Assembly: GCA_024364735.1 (NCBI GenBank)
Contig: JAGFNQ010001613.1
Span: 1-64,000, forward strand
Direction: 5' to 3'
Source of the DNA: Boesenbergia rotunda
Taxonomy: Eukaryota > Streptophyta > Magnoliopsida > Zingiberales > Zingiberaceae
Length of the DNA: 64,000 nt
Both the position numbers and the translations under genes were made by a program. Positions within the stretch are counted from its first letter, which is position 1. The number at the start of each line of letters is the position of its first letter. This document shows positions 11,637 to 23,600 of the stretch, piece after piece. Under the pieces are notes generated by a model, which was not told the origin of the DNA, did not search any database, and saw nothing but the letters and a program-made list of their open reading frames with translations.

Positions 11637-14600
11637 ATGCCAACGAGCTCGGCGATGGAGGTTTCGCACCAGCCCCCCCATGAAGACGGCGATCGTGGCA
11701 TGTCGGAGGCAGTATCCGGGCAACCCGAGTTTGCCTCTCTGTCGATCCCCGCCGCAGATGATAAGGTCCTTGTGTCGGGTAATCACGTTAACCTCCTCCT
11801 CCTCCTCCTTTTATAGACTTGATATTTCCGTCCTTGATCCGATTTTTTTTTGGGTACGCAGTCGAGGTCTGCTTGAAACCATCGAGCACGGCACAGCCCG
11901 ATGATATACGCACCGCAGTAGAAAGGTCCTCTTTCACTCTATTCTGCATTAAGTCGGCATTTCCAAAGGAATAAGCTTTTTTTTTCCCTTGAAAGTTAAA
12001 ATTGGATATTTTGAGCTACTTATACAAGCGAGGCATATTACGCCCCTTTAATACGTTAATATGCCTTGTGACTAACCTCACTTATTTTACCAGGGGGGAA
12101 AAAATATAAGTGAATGGAATTGTCAGCTGGTTTGAGATTTGCAGTTATGAGAGTCGTACATTTCGTCCAAATTAAAGTTTTTGACGAACTAAACAAATTG
12201 ATCAATATTTCACAGTAAATTCCCCCTGAACTTCTTTAAAGATAAATGATATTGCTAAGTTGGTTCATGAATATCACTAAGTTGGTTCGTGAATATCTTC
12301 AAATTTTGACACGGAATCATGGTCTCACATTCATGGTAAGAGTTATGCTTTGATCCAGTGAAGCCTTTTGGTTTAAAAATGCATCAGTTGTTTTTCTCTT
12401 CATTTCTATCACGTAATGGATCTAGATAAATGTTGGAGGATTTTTCCGAGATTTTATACTAAATTGAAATTACAAAACAATTTCAACTTATCTCTGTTGA
12501 GTGGCCGAGTTGAAAACCGAAGCTGCCGAGTGAGATCCGAGTGGCCGAGTGAGGTCCGAGTGGAATCTCCCGACCCGAGCAGATTTTCCCGAGTGGCCGA
12601 GTGAGATCCGAGTGAAATCTCCCCAGCGGCCGAGTGAGCTCCCGAATGAAGTTTCCCGAGCGGCCGAGTGAGCTCCCGAATGAAGTTTCCCGAGCGGCCG
12701 AGTGAGCTCCCGAGTGGCCGAGTGAGCTCCCGAGTGAAGTTTCCTTAGCGGCCGAGTGAGCTCCCGAATGACGTTTCCCGACCGGGATCTCCGAACAGCA
12801 GTAGGACGTCTCCCGACCGGGGAGTTGCTGAGGCCTGCGCAGCGCAGTTTCCTTGAAACAGATTCGTCCTCCTCCGGCGGTGCTTCGAGGCTCAGATGGA
12901 CTTCCGTCTCTCAGGATACAACAGCAGACCACGGGCACAACGGAGCACTCGTTGCTCGTGGCGAACTGAGGAGGTACCCGACTGCTATCAGCGGGGTCGG
13001 GAGCGAGGTGGAGTGGAGAAGAATTTCGCACTGCGTCTCTGCCTGTGCGTCCCCTTTGCTCTCGGTCACGGCCTCCTTTTATAGGCTCAGACCTCGCAGT
13101 ATTAAATGACGAATTAATCGTCATTTAATGGCATTTACCCGACCAGATCCAAACGTCTGGGGGTTACTGATCTCGCATTAAACAAAATTAATGCATCAGT
13201 TACATTCGAGCAAAAATCAAATTGGCAAAACTTTGGTTCATCTGCTTGGACAAATTTTGCCCCGACCGGTCCGACATTCGACGTGCGCGGGTCGTGCCTG
13301 CACACGAGTTCACTTGGTTCAGTACAAATCCGGGCCCTGGATTTGCACCCCCCCTGCGCACCCACGCGTGAGAGAGAGCCTCTCCCCTAGCATTTGTTCA
13401 CAACTACCATGCTTGTGATACAATATAAACCAAATATTTTGCCTTAAACTCCCAATGTGGGACTAAAGCCCCCCCTCTCAAGGGGGCCCTTTTATTCTCC
13501 TCCTCACTTTCTACTCAAGAGAAAGTAACAATGTGGGACTAAAAGTCCCTCCACCTCTTTTCCATTCACACCATATATCCTAAGATATATAACAATCCCC
13601 CACATGAATGGAAACATGGTGATAGCATTCAGCAGTTGAGTCGTGTATAGGATAGGTAGGTTTCACCCTTTGAACCTTCCCTTGTGCAGATCTGTTTGCT
13701 TCCTGGCTGACAGTAGACACGATGTCCTTGAACTGTGCTGCCGTTTGTGTAAGCATTGACACATCTCACCCAGGACTCTCCCTGATACACCTCAGTTCTC
13801 ATGAGTGTGTTCTTTCTTGGCCATGAACACGCCTGATTCTGCGAGAAGTTCTAAGAATTGTGCCTCCAATTCTCTTCGAAGCGGCCCCACTTCTTTCTCA
13901 CATAGGTGATCTCTTAAGAGTTTTCCACGTAACTTCATTAAAAGCCGTATGCTTAACCTTCATCCTTCACTGTTTCAAAGGGTCATTCCCTTATAGTGAA
14001 CACTTTTGTCAGTGCAATTAGGTTGTCCCTTTGAACCTAGTTCTTGGGATCTCCAGTCTGCATAGGTTGGGTTTCCTTTGCACCAACATTTTCTATCGGC
14101 ATCAAACCCATCCTCCTTGATGAGCTTGCAACTAACTCTCGATTTAACCCTTTGGTTAGCGGATCTGCTAAGTTATCCTTTGACTTCACATAGTCAACAG
14201 TGATAACTCCAGTTGAGAGTAGTTGTTTAATGGTATTGTGTCTTCGACGTATATGTCTAGACTTACCATTATATAGATGGCTTTGTGCCCGACCAATTGC
14301 AGATTGACTATCACAATGTATGCAGATTGTCGGCACGGGTTTAGGCCATCTCGGTACATCTTCTAAGAATTGCCGTAGCCATTCAGCCTCTTCACCACAT
14401 TTGTCAAGAGCTACAAACTCAGACTCCATCGTGGATCTGGTTATTACGGTTTGCTTAGAAGATTTCCATGAAATGGCTGCACTTCCCAGAGTGAACACAT
14501 AACCACTCGTAGACTTCGAGTCTTTTATATCAGATATCCAACTTGCATCGCTGTATCCTTCGATAACAGCAGGATATCTCATATAGTGCAGTCCATTTCC

Positions 14601-17600
14601 ACGAGTATATCTCAAGTACCTTAGTACTCTTGTTATCCCTTTCCAGTGCTCAACACCGGGATTACTCGTGTATCTACTCAATTTGCTTACTGCGTAGGCT
14701 AAGTCTGGTCGTGTACAATTCATCAAGTACATCAGACTTCCAATCACCCGAGCGTACTCTACCTGAGAGATTCTTTCGCCTCGATTTTTCGATAGATGTT
14801 GGCTTGTATCTATCGGCGTTCGTGCCAACGCAGTATCACCATTGGTGAATTTCTCAAGAATCTTGTCCACGTAGTGGGACTGACTAAGAACAAGTCCTTC
14901 AGCTGTTCTAAGAATCTTGATTCCTAGAATCACATCAGCTAGGCCCATGTCTTTCATGTCAAATCTTGAGTTCAACATGTCTTTCGTGGATTTGATTATC
15001 TTATCATTACTCCCAATGATAAGTATGTCGTCTATATACAAGCACAAGATGACAAAGTCATCTTCTGTAGCTTTCGAGTAGACACATTTATCACATTCAT
15101 TGATTTTGAATCCACCTTCTCGCATGGCATTATCAAATTTCTCATGCCACTGCTTTGGAGCTTGCTTCAAGCCGTATAAAGACTTTACCAATTTGCAAAC
15201 CTGGTTGTTCTGTCCTGACACAGAAAACCCCTCTGGTTGCTCCATATAGATTTCCTCTTCTAAATCTCCGTTTAGAAAGGCCGTCTTTACATCCATCTGA
15301 TGTATTTCCAGGTTCCATAGAGCAGCAATAGCTAACAACACTCTAATGGACGTTATTCTCGACACAGGAGAATATGTATCAAAGTAATCAAGGCCTTCTT
15401 TCTGTCGGTAACCTTTAATTACCAACCTGGCCTTATACTTGTCAATTGTGCCATCTGATCTTATCTTCTTCTTGAAAATCCACTTGCAACCTAATGGTTT
15501 ACTTCCCGGAGGAAGGTCCACAAGTTCCCACGTGTGATTTTGCAAGATAGATTCTATCTCAGATGCAATTGCCTCTTTCCAGTGAGGTCCCTCAGAGGAG
15601 TTCACAGCTTCTGAGTAGCTTTGGGGTTCACCTTCCAGTATGAAAGTGATAAAATCTGATCCATAAGATTTTTCCACCCGAGCTCTCTTACTCCGTCGAG
15701 GTGCATTCTCAATTGGTTCATCTTCCTCTTCTTCTTCCTCTGATATTTCCTTTACCCTTTTTGAGGAGCTAGCATCCTCTCGGGTCTTATATGGAAATAC
15801 ATGCTCGAAGAATGAGGCATTTCTCGATTCTATTATCGAGTTCTTGTGTATATCTGGTAATTGTGATTCATAAACGCAAAACCGATATGCACTGCTGTTA
15901 TGTGCATATCCAATAAATATGCAATCAACAGTTTTTGGTCCTATCTTAACCCTTTTTGGATCAGGCACCAAAACTTTGGCAAGACACCCCCACACTCGCA
16001 AGTATTTGTAGGATGGTTGTCTTCCATTCCATAACTCATAAGGACTCTTATGTATTTTCTTCCGAGGGACCTTATTTAAAAGGTAATTAGCTGTTAACAC
16101 AGCTTCCCCCCACATCGAGTCTGGCAGTCCAGAGCTCAATAAAAGAGCATTCATCATCTCCTTAAGAGTTCTATTCTTTCGCTCAGCAATCCCATTCTGC
16201 TGAGGGGTATAAGGAGCTGTTGTCTCGTGTCTGATCCCATGTTCAACACACAACTCAGCGAATGGTGATACATATTCACCACCTCGGTCACTTCGAACCA
16301 CCTTAATTTTCTTATTAAGTTGGTTTTCAACCTCATTCTTATAGAGAATGAATTTCTCTATAGCTTCATCCTTACTTTTGAGAAGATACACATAACAATA
16401 TTTTGTGTTATCATCTACAAAAGTGATGAAGTACTTATTCCCACCACGCGTCGGTGTGCCTTTAAGGTCACATACGTCGGTGTGAATTAGGCCGAGAGGT
16501 TCGGTGCTTCTTTCAACGTGTTGAAAGGATGACCTAGTCAACTTCGCTTCAACACAAGTCTCACACTTGTGTGTCGGGTCAAGGTGGAATGTCGGTATGC
16601 TTTGCATGTTCATTAATCTACGAATCACATCGTAATTCACATGTCCTAGTCTACCATGCCATAAACACGAAGACTCAAGCATATAAGTGGAAGAGCTTTC
16701 AGTTTTATTTATCTTAGGCTTAATGGCCATTACACTGAGCTTAAACAGCCCATCAGATACATAGCCCTTTCCTACAAACATTCCCTTCTTCGACAGAACA
16801 ACTCTGTCGGACTCAAACACAATGCGAAAGCCATGCTTGCTTAAGAGTGATCCGGACACTAGATTCTTTCGAATCTCCGGAACATACAGTACATTGGTTA
16901 GAGTCAGGTCCTTGCCCGAGGTCATCTTCAGCACCACCTTCCCTTGGCCCACGATGTCCGAGGTTGCCGAGTTCCCCATGAACAGCTTCTCTCCACTAAT
17001 TTCTTCAAAATTGTGGAGCAGCTCCTTATTACAGCATACATGTCTGGTGGCTTCAGTATCGATCCACTATTGCCGCGGGTTTGAACCCACCAGGTTCAAC
17101 TCGGAGACCACAGCGCAGAGGTCTTCCATTTCTGGTCCCTCGTTCAGGTTGGCCTCCTGCTTCTTCTTCGGTTTCTTACATTCCGAAGATTTGTGGCCCA
17201 CTTTGCCACAGTTGTAGCACTTCCCAGAGAACTTCTTGGCGATGCCTCCTTTGGGTGCCAGCTTGGAAGATTTAGAATTCTTCCGTTTCGAGCTTTGTCC
17301 GTGCTCGACCACGTTGGCTTTCACAGTAGCCTGAGAGAATAGTTTTCTCTCCGAACCCTTGTTGTCTTCTTCGATGCGAAGTCTCACAACAAGTTCCTCC
17401 CGTTCATCTCTTTCCGTTTGTGCTTCAGGTAGTTCTTGAAATCCTTCCAGCCGGGGGGCAGCTTCTCAATGATGGCTGCTACTTGGAAGGTTTCACTCAG
17501 AACCATACCTTCTGAGTGGATCTCATGTAGGATCACCTGAAGCTCTTGGACTTGGCTGATCACAGTCTTAGTGTCAACCATCTTGTAGTCCAAGAATCGG

Positions 17601-20600
17601 CCCACGATGAACTTTTTGGCCCCAGCATCCTCCGACTTATATTTCTTGTCCAGGGACTCCCATAGCTCCTTAGCCGTTCTCTTCGTGCTGTACACAACAT
17701 ACAGCGAGTCGGCCAGACAGTTGAGAATGTAGTTTCGGCATAGGTACTCAGAATGAGTCCAAGCCTCTACCACAACAGCCTCAGCTTGCTCGGGAGGGTC
17801 CTCGGTCAAGAACCGAGCCAAATTGAGCGTGGTCAGGTAGAAGAGCATCTTCTGCTGCCACCTCTTGAAGTTCAACCCAGTGAACTTCTCTGGCTTTTCC
17901 CCATGGTTGATCGGGGCATTCCCGATCGGGGCGGAGGGGGCCTGGTGATGAGTCTGTTTCACCTCAACACGTTCCGTGGCCATCTCAACAGAATCGGTTC
18001 TGTTTCAAGATTGTTGGAGGATTTTTCCGAGATTTTATACTAAATTGAAATTACAAAACAATTTCAACTTATCTCTGTTGAGTGGCCGAGTTGAAAACCG
18101 AAGCTGCCGAGTGAGATCCGAGTGGCCGAGTGAGGTCCGAGTGGAATCTCCCGACCCGAGCAGGTTTTCCCGAGTGGCCGAGTGAGATCCGAGTGAAATC
18201 TCCCGAGCGGCCGAGTGAGCTCCCGAATGAAGTTTCCCGAGCGGCCGAGTGAGCTCCCGAATGAAGTTTCCCGAGCGGCCGAGTGAGCTCCCGAGTGGCC
18301 GAGTGAGCTCCCGAGTGAAGTTTCCTTAGCGGCCGAGTGAGCTCCCGAATGACGTTTCCCGACCGGGATCTCCCGAACAGCAGTAGGACGTCTCCCGACC
18401 GGAGAGTTGCTGAGGCCTGCGCAGCGCAGTTTCCTTGAAACAGATTCGTCCTCCTCCGGCGGTGCTTCGAGGCTCAGATGGACTTCCGTCTCTCAGGATA
18501 CAACAGCAGACCACGGGCACAACGGAGCACTCGTTGCTCGTGGCGAACTGAGGAGGTACCCGACTGCTATCAGCGGGGTCGGGAGCGAGGTGGAGTGGAG
18601 AAGAATTTCGCACTGCGTCTCTGCCTGTGCGTCCCCTTTGCTCTCGGTCACGGCCTCCTTTTATAGGCTCAGACCTCGCAGTATTAAATGACGAATTAAT
18701 CGTCATTTAATGGCATTTACCCGACCAGATCCAAACGTCTGGGGGTTACTGATCTCGCATTAAACAAAATTAATGCATCAGTTACATTCGAGCAAAAATC
18801 AAATTGGCAAAACTTTGGTTCATCTGCTTGGACAAATTTTGCCCCGACCGGTCCGACATTCGACGTGCGCGGGTCGTGCCTGCACACGAGTTCACTTGGT
18901 TCAGTACAAATCCGGGCCCTGGATTTGCACCCCCCCTGCGCACCCACGCGTGAGAGAGAGCCTCTCCCCTAGCATTTGTTCACAACTACCATGCTTGTGA
19001 TACAATATAAACCAAATATTTTGCCTTAAACTCCCAATGTGGGACTAAAGCCCCCCCTCTCAAGGGGGCCCTTTTATTCTCCTCCTCACTTTCTACTCAA
19101 GAGAAAGTAACAATGTGGGACTAAAAGTCCCTCCACCTCTTTTCCATTCACACCATATATCCTAAGATATATAACAATAAATAAGTATGAAATCCATAAA
19201 AGTTTACCAAAGAGTTCATGTGCCCTCAAAATTCTGATAGTAATAATTGTTACAGATAGTGCATTTACTGATTCCTACTTCTTATTTCTATGTAGTATAT
19301 TGATGATAGCTGTTAATTTACCCAGACCTTTATTTGTCTATGGTCCGCACCTAATGTTTAATTCTCTCATCTCTCCATGACCCGATCTTAGAGTTGTTTG
19401 GTTTTTATTTTTTTCTTTAATGCTTAGATTTTGAAATACGTATGACATAACTTGTTGCATTTTCTGTGAATCAGGATGCTGGAGAAGAGGAGCATGACGT
19501 ATGTGGATGGACCCATTCCAGTGCCTACTGATGATCTTTTTCTTCTTGAAAATGTTAAAAGAATCATGATTTGTGATACAGGTTGAACAAATAATCAGAA
19601 GACTCTTAGAATTTTCTTGAACTTTTTCTTGATTTCTTGAGTTCTAATGTATATCTATTCTCTAATGTAGATGAGTGGGTGGAGAATCATAAGGTCCTAC
19701 TGTTTTGGCAAGTCAAACCAATTGTGCATGTTTATCAGGTATTACTTTCCTGTTGGCCTTTTGATTTGTTTTTTTCTAATGAATTGACATTATATGAGAA
19801 AAAATGCATAGCTATCAGAACCAGACCAGATATCAAACCGGAAAAGCTCCAGGTTATTCATTGGTTGAATCAATGGGTGGTCAAATTACCTACCAAACTA
19901 GAAACTGACATGGTCAAGCTAACTGGAACTGAGAATCAGGAACTAAGAAATTAATTGATATAAATATATCTAATTTCTAGAACATAAAAAATAAATATTG
20001 AATACGTAAACTAAGAGTGTGCAATTTTGAAATCATACTTATTACAGCATCTTGAAAATTAGTTAAGAAATCAAACCAAGTTGTAAACCATACGACTCAA
20101 GTATAAGGAATTTACAGTTTTCATTAAAGATAATTATGACAAAATAAGACTAGTTATAAAGGTATATTAAGCCATACATAACCATCATAACATCTCATGC
20201 ATCTTAAGTTTATTTCCATCAAAACATATCCATTAAAAACCATCAAAACCCTACCTGACCATCAAAGTATCTCAAGCATCAAAACATAACTATATAAACC
20301 ATCAAAACCATTTTAAGTATCAAGAAATTACCATCAAACCTTACACAACCAAGAATTTTTGGACCATAAATAACCTTCAAAACATAATTAGCATAATTCA
20401 CATACAAGCCAAGTTACAGAGTTTTCAAAGTTTAAAATATATATATTATACAACTATCACACTACAAACCAACTCTCAAGCATCAAATATCGATCATTGG
20501 TTCTTCCCCATTCCAACCACTCATTATCATTGTATCTTCATTGGCCTTTCCTCATTTTCTTAGGGCTTATTTTTAAATGATTAGAGCTTCATTCACATGA

Positions 20601-23600
20601 TTATTGGTTATCAGAAATTTGAATCAGAATTCATAGTTTACAAGATTGTTTGTTGGAACATTGGAACAATAGTTTGACTGTTCCATCTTTTGGAGACAAG
20701 CCCCATGTTTGGAAACTTAGAGACAAAATCAACAAGCACTTGAGACTTCTTTGGAGTTCTTTGTCTATATTTACTCTGAAACTTGCTAAGTTTGATTGAC
20801 TAGTTCAGGAATCTCTCAATTGCTCTGGCTTAATCAATATATACTGTAATGGTTGATCAGTCATGATCTCTATGGCATGCGCCTGAAAGTAATACTGGAG
20901 CCTTCGAGTTGCCATCAACAGAGAATATGTTAATTTTTAAAGAATAAAGTACCTTGTTTTGATGACTTTTAGTACATGACTAACAAGTAGATGGAGTTTT
21001 GTACTTGCTTTCTTTCTTTACTAGACTGAATTTATCCCCAAGTTTATAAGTGTTAGTATAACAAGGGAAATCTCTGTTAGAAGGACATCAATACCAAGGA
21101 TTGGGTCAGATAGTGCTGTTACTCAACGGAAGTTTTATCACAAGCTTTGTCCCAGGCAAAAACCAACTAATTATTTGCTTTGCTGCTCTCAAAGGATAGC
21201 AGCCACATTTTAGCTGATTATAAAAGAAACTGGTTCAGCACAACCGCTTGCAATTAAACTCTACTTCTTGAATGTTGGTTGGGAGCTATGTATCTTAAAT
21301 TGCTTGTACCTTGAAGGAATTGGCTTCAGTTCCCTGATAAATTTGTGAAAGTTGTATTGAAGCCATACTTCTCCAGGTTCAACCGCAGAATATCTCTTCA
21401 TCTTAAATGCGTCTTAAAGATCTGCTACATGGTCTTTGGCAGCTTTTGCAAATCATGTCATTTGACTTCCCATATTCCTCTGATCTAGTCATGGAATAAC
21501 AACTTTATCATCCTTTGATATGTATAACTGACACTTTTTTCAGAGGGAAACATCGCCTTGTAATAATAAGTTTCAGGGCTAACTGTAGTTGAAGTTTGCT
21601 CATCCCCCTTTAGATATCATATTCAAGCCCTGCTAGATTGTTGGAATCGATAATACTATCTATCATGTTTGTGTCAAAACAGGTGTTCTATATCATCTGT
21701 AATTGAACCTGAAATGGCATCATCAAAATTAATGCGCATCATAATGCTTTAGATTTAACGCACATCATAATGCTTTAGATTTAACACACATCATGATGCT
21801 TCACAAATTTTAATACTGATCATTACTTTTGATTTGACAACACAATATTTTTATTTTTGCTCTTGTTACATTTTGGTTGAGGATTATGTCCCTTAGACGT
21901 TCAGCTCTTCAATTAAGGTTGAAATATTCAGATTTCAGATTTATTTTCAACATGGTTTTCCCAATTATTCTAATAGATTAACATATTTAGCTTAGTGAAG
22001 AGGGGCCAGGAGAGGAACCAAGCGGAGATGATATGCTTGCTAGCTTCAATGAGTGGATTCTACCAGCAAAGGAATTTGATGGATTGTGGCCAAGGTTCAT
22101 GACTTCGACCATTTTATTGGTGTCTTAGCCTGCTATGTTAAAATTGAATTAGATAGTCATTGTTTCCACAGCTTAATTTATGAAACTGGTCTCAAGCAGC
22201 GATTGTTGCGATATGCTGCAACTGCACTTTTGTTTACTGAAAGAGGTGTAGATCCTTGCCTTGTGTCATGGAATAGGTGAGCAAATTTCATTTTAAGATA
22301 CAGAATATTGCATTATGTTCCATTTCTTGATAAATTTTAACTTTATCCAACTTCTAAGCACGGAGAGGTAATTTCATTAGAATGCCTTTTTCCCAAATAT
22401 CTTAAGAGGGCTTAATTGGCCCTTTGTTCATTCATTATCACAAATAAGACCATCATGCTAGTGCTGGTCATGGTTTATTATTGCAGAATCATTCTGCATA
22501 ATGAGATTGGAACTGCTACTTTTATTACTGTTATATATGCTATGGTTTCTGTTTTAATGATCCTCATATGAAATTATGCAAGGAATCTATTCTATTCCAT
22601 TTTCCACCTATGAAAGTTATTTCAAATAAATCAAACGAAATGAAAAAGAATTCACCTAGTTTGTCTTTAAATAAAGAAGTTAATGTTGAACTGCTAATAT
22701 TTTATTATGATCCTTCCATATTTAGAAAATTGAAGTTTTGTTAATCTTTCTAATTTTTTTTTGCATTTTTATTTTTTTATATTATAATATAATTTAATAA
22801 AATTAGTTTTTCAATCAATATTTCAATTTTTTATTATTATAATTCAATGTTAATGATGATTTTAGAATTGAGAATGTTAATTAAAATATAGATGATACCA
22901 TTACTGCAGATTCATTAGTTGTTAGGACTATTAATCAAATAACTTCTAACTAGTTATGTATTTTCAAATATCTTAATAGCTATGTATTATAACTATCTTA
23001 ACATTTAATACACATTATTTATTGCTTGATAAAGTTAATAATAATTAATCAAACTGTAATCATTATTAGCCCCTAATTTTATTATTATCTGTATTTAATA
23101 TTTTACGTTAATTAAAAAATAAATAATATATTGTTCTTAAATTATTATATATTTAATACTCAAAAAGACTTAATACTATTTGAATATTACGTTTTTTGAA
23201 TCACTACGAATTAGTAGTATTTTTATAGATATACCATTAAATTGCTATAATTATACAACTAAAATTGTATTATGGCATTATTAATTATTTTTTATTATGC
23301 ATCCATAAGTTTATTTAGGTTTTATCAAACAAAATATAAAAACAAATTGATATTTAATGCTAAAAGTCTTTATCAGATGATCATAAATAAATTTCAAATC
23401 TAATTACATGTACTCATAAAAATATATATCCAAAATTACATCATCAACAGATTCTTGGGCTTGAACTTGCTCTAACCTTGTAGAATTCAAAAACAAACTA
23501 TGTTCTTATTTATTGAGTATCAGAAAGGGACTTATTTTCTTGTTAGTCATTCCAACGTTGTACTTGTGAAAGTTGAATTGATGATAAGTGTAAATTATTA

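Larger units (their letters stand above)
12431..19176 (-). mobile_element. Complete young Ty1/copia retrotransposon in PCH2 intron 2, antisense
   Basis: A 6746-bp element is bounded by two LTRs (TG...CA ends) and a perfect 5-bp target duplication ATAAA (12426-12430 and 19177-19181). By eye the LTRs differ at three bases and one single-base indel, so insertion was recent. On the minus strand the order is 5' LTR, gag, CCHC knuckle, protease, integrase, reverse transcriptase, RNase H, polypurine tract and 3' LTR, the copia order. The polyprotein is broken by a frameshift near 17387, a stop at 17067-17069 and a changed protease motif, so this copy cannot make its own complete polyprotein. It is antisense to PCH2 and wholly intronic. 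Confidence 0.95.
18012..19176 (-). repeat. 5' LTR of the copia element
   Basis: The LTR is 1165 bp. On the minus strand it starts TGTTATAT and ends CCAACA. It carries a TATA box (18659-18665) and, in the downstream part, a minisatellite of GGCCGAGTGAG-type units. It matches 12431-13594 except for about three substitutions and one indel. Confidence 0.95.

Noticed and set aside
11376..11904. Overlapping ORFs of 136 (-) and 122 (+) codons at the PCH2 start
   Set aside because: They are shadows of PCH2 exons 1 and 2 in other frames; the correct frame is the one that splices in phase to the AAA+ domain.
12483..13124. 213-codon minus-strand ORF, with a shorter counterpart (18326-18706)
   Set aside because: It lies inside the copia LTRs and is explained by the GC-rich minisatellite and absence of stops there; no protein motifs.
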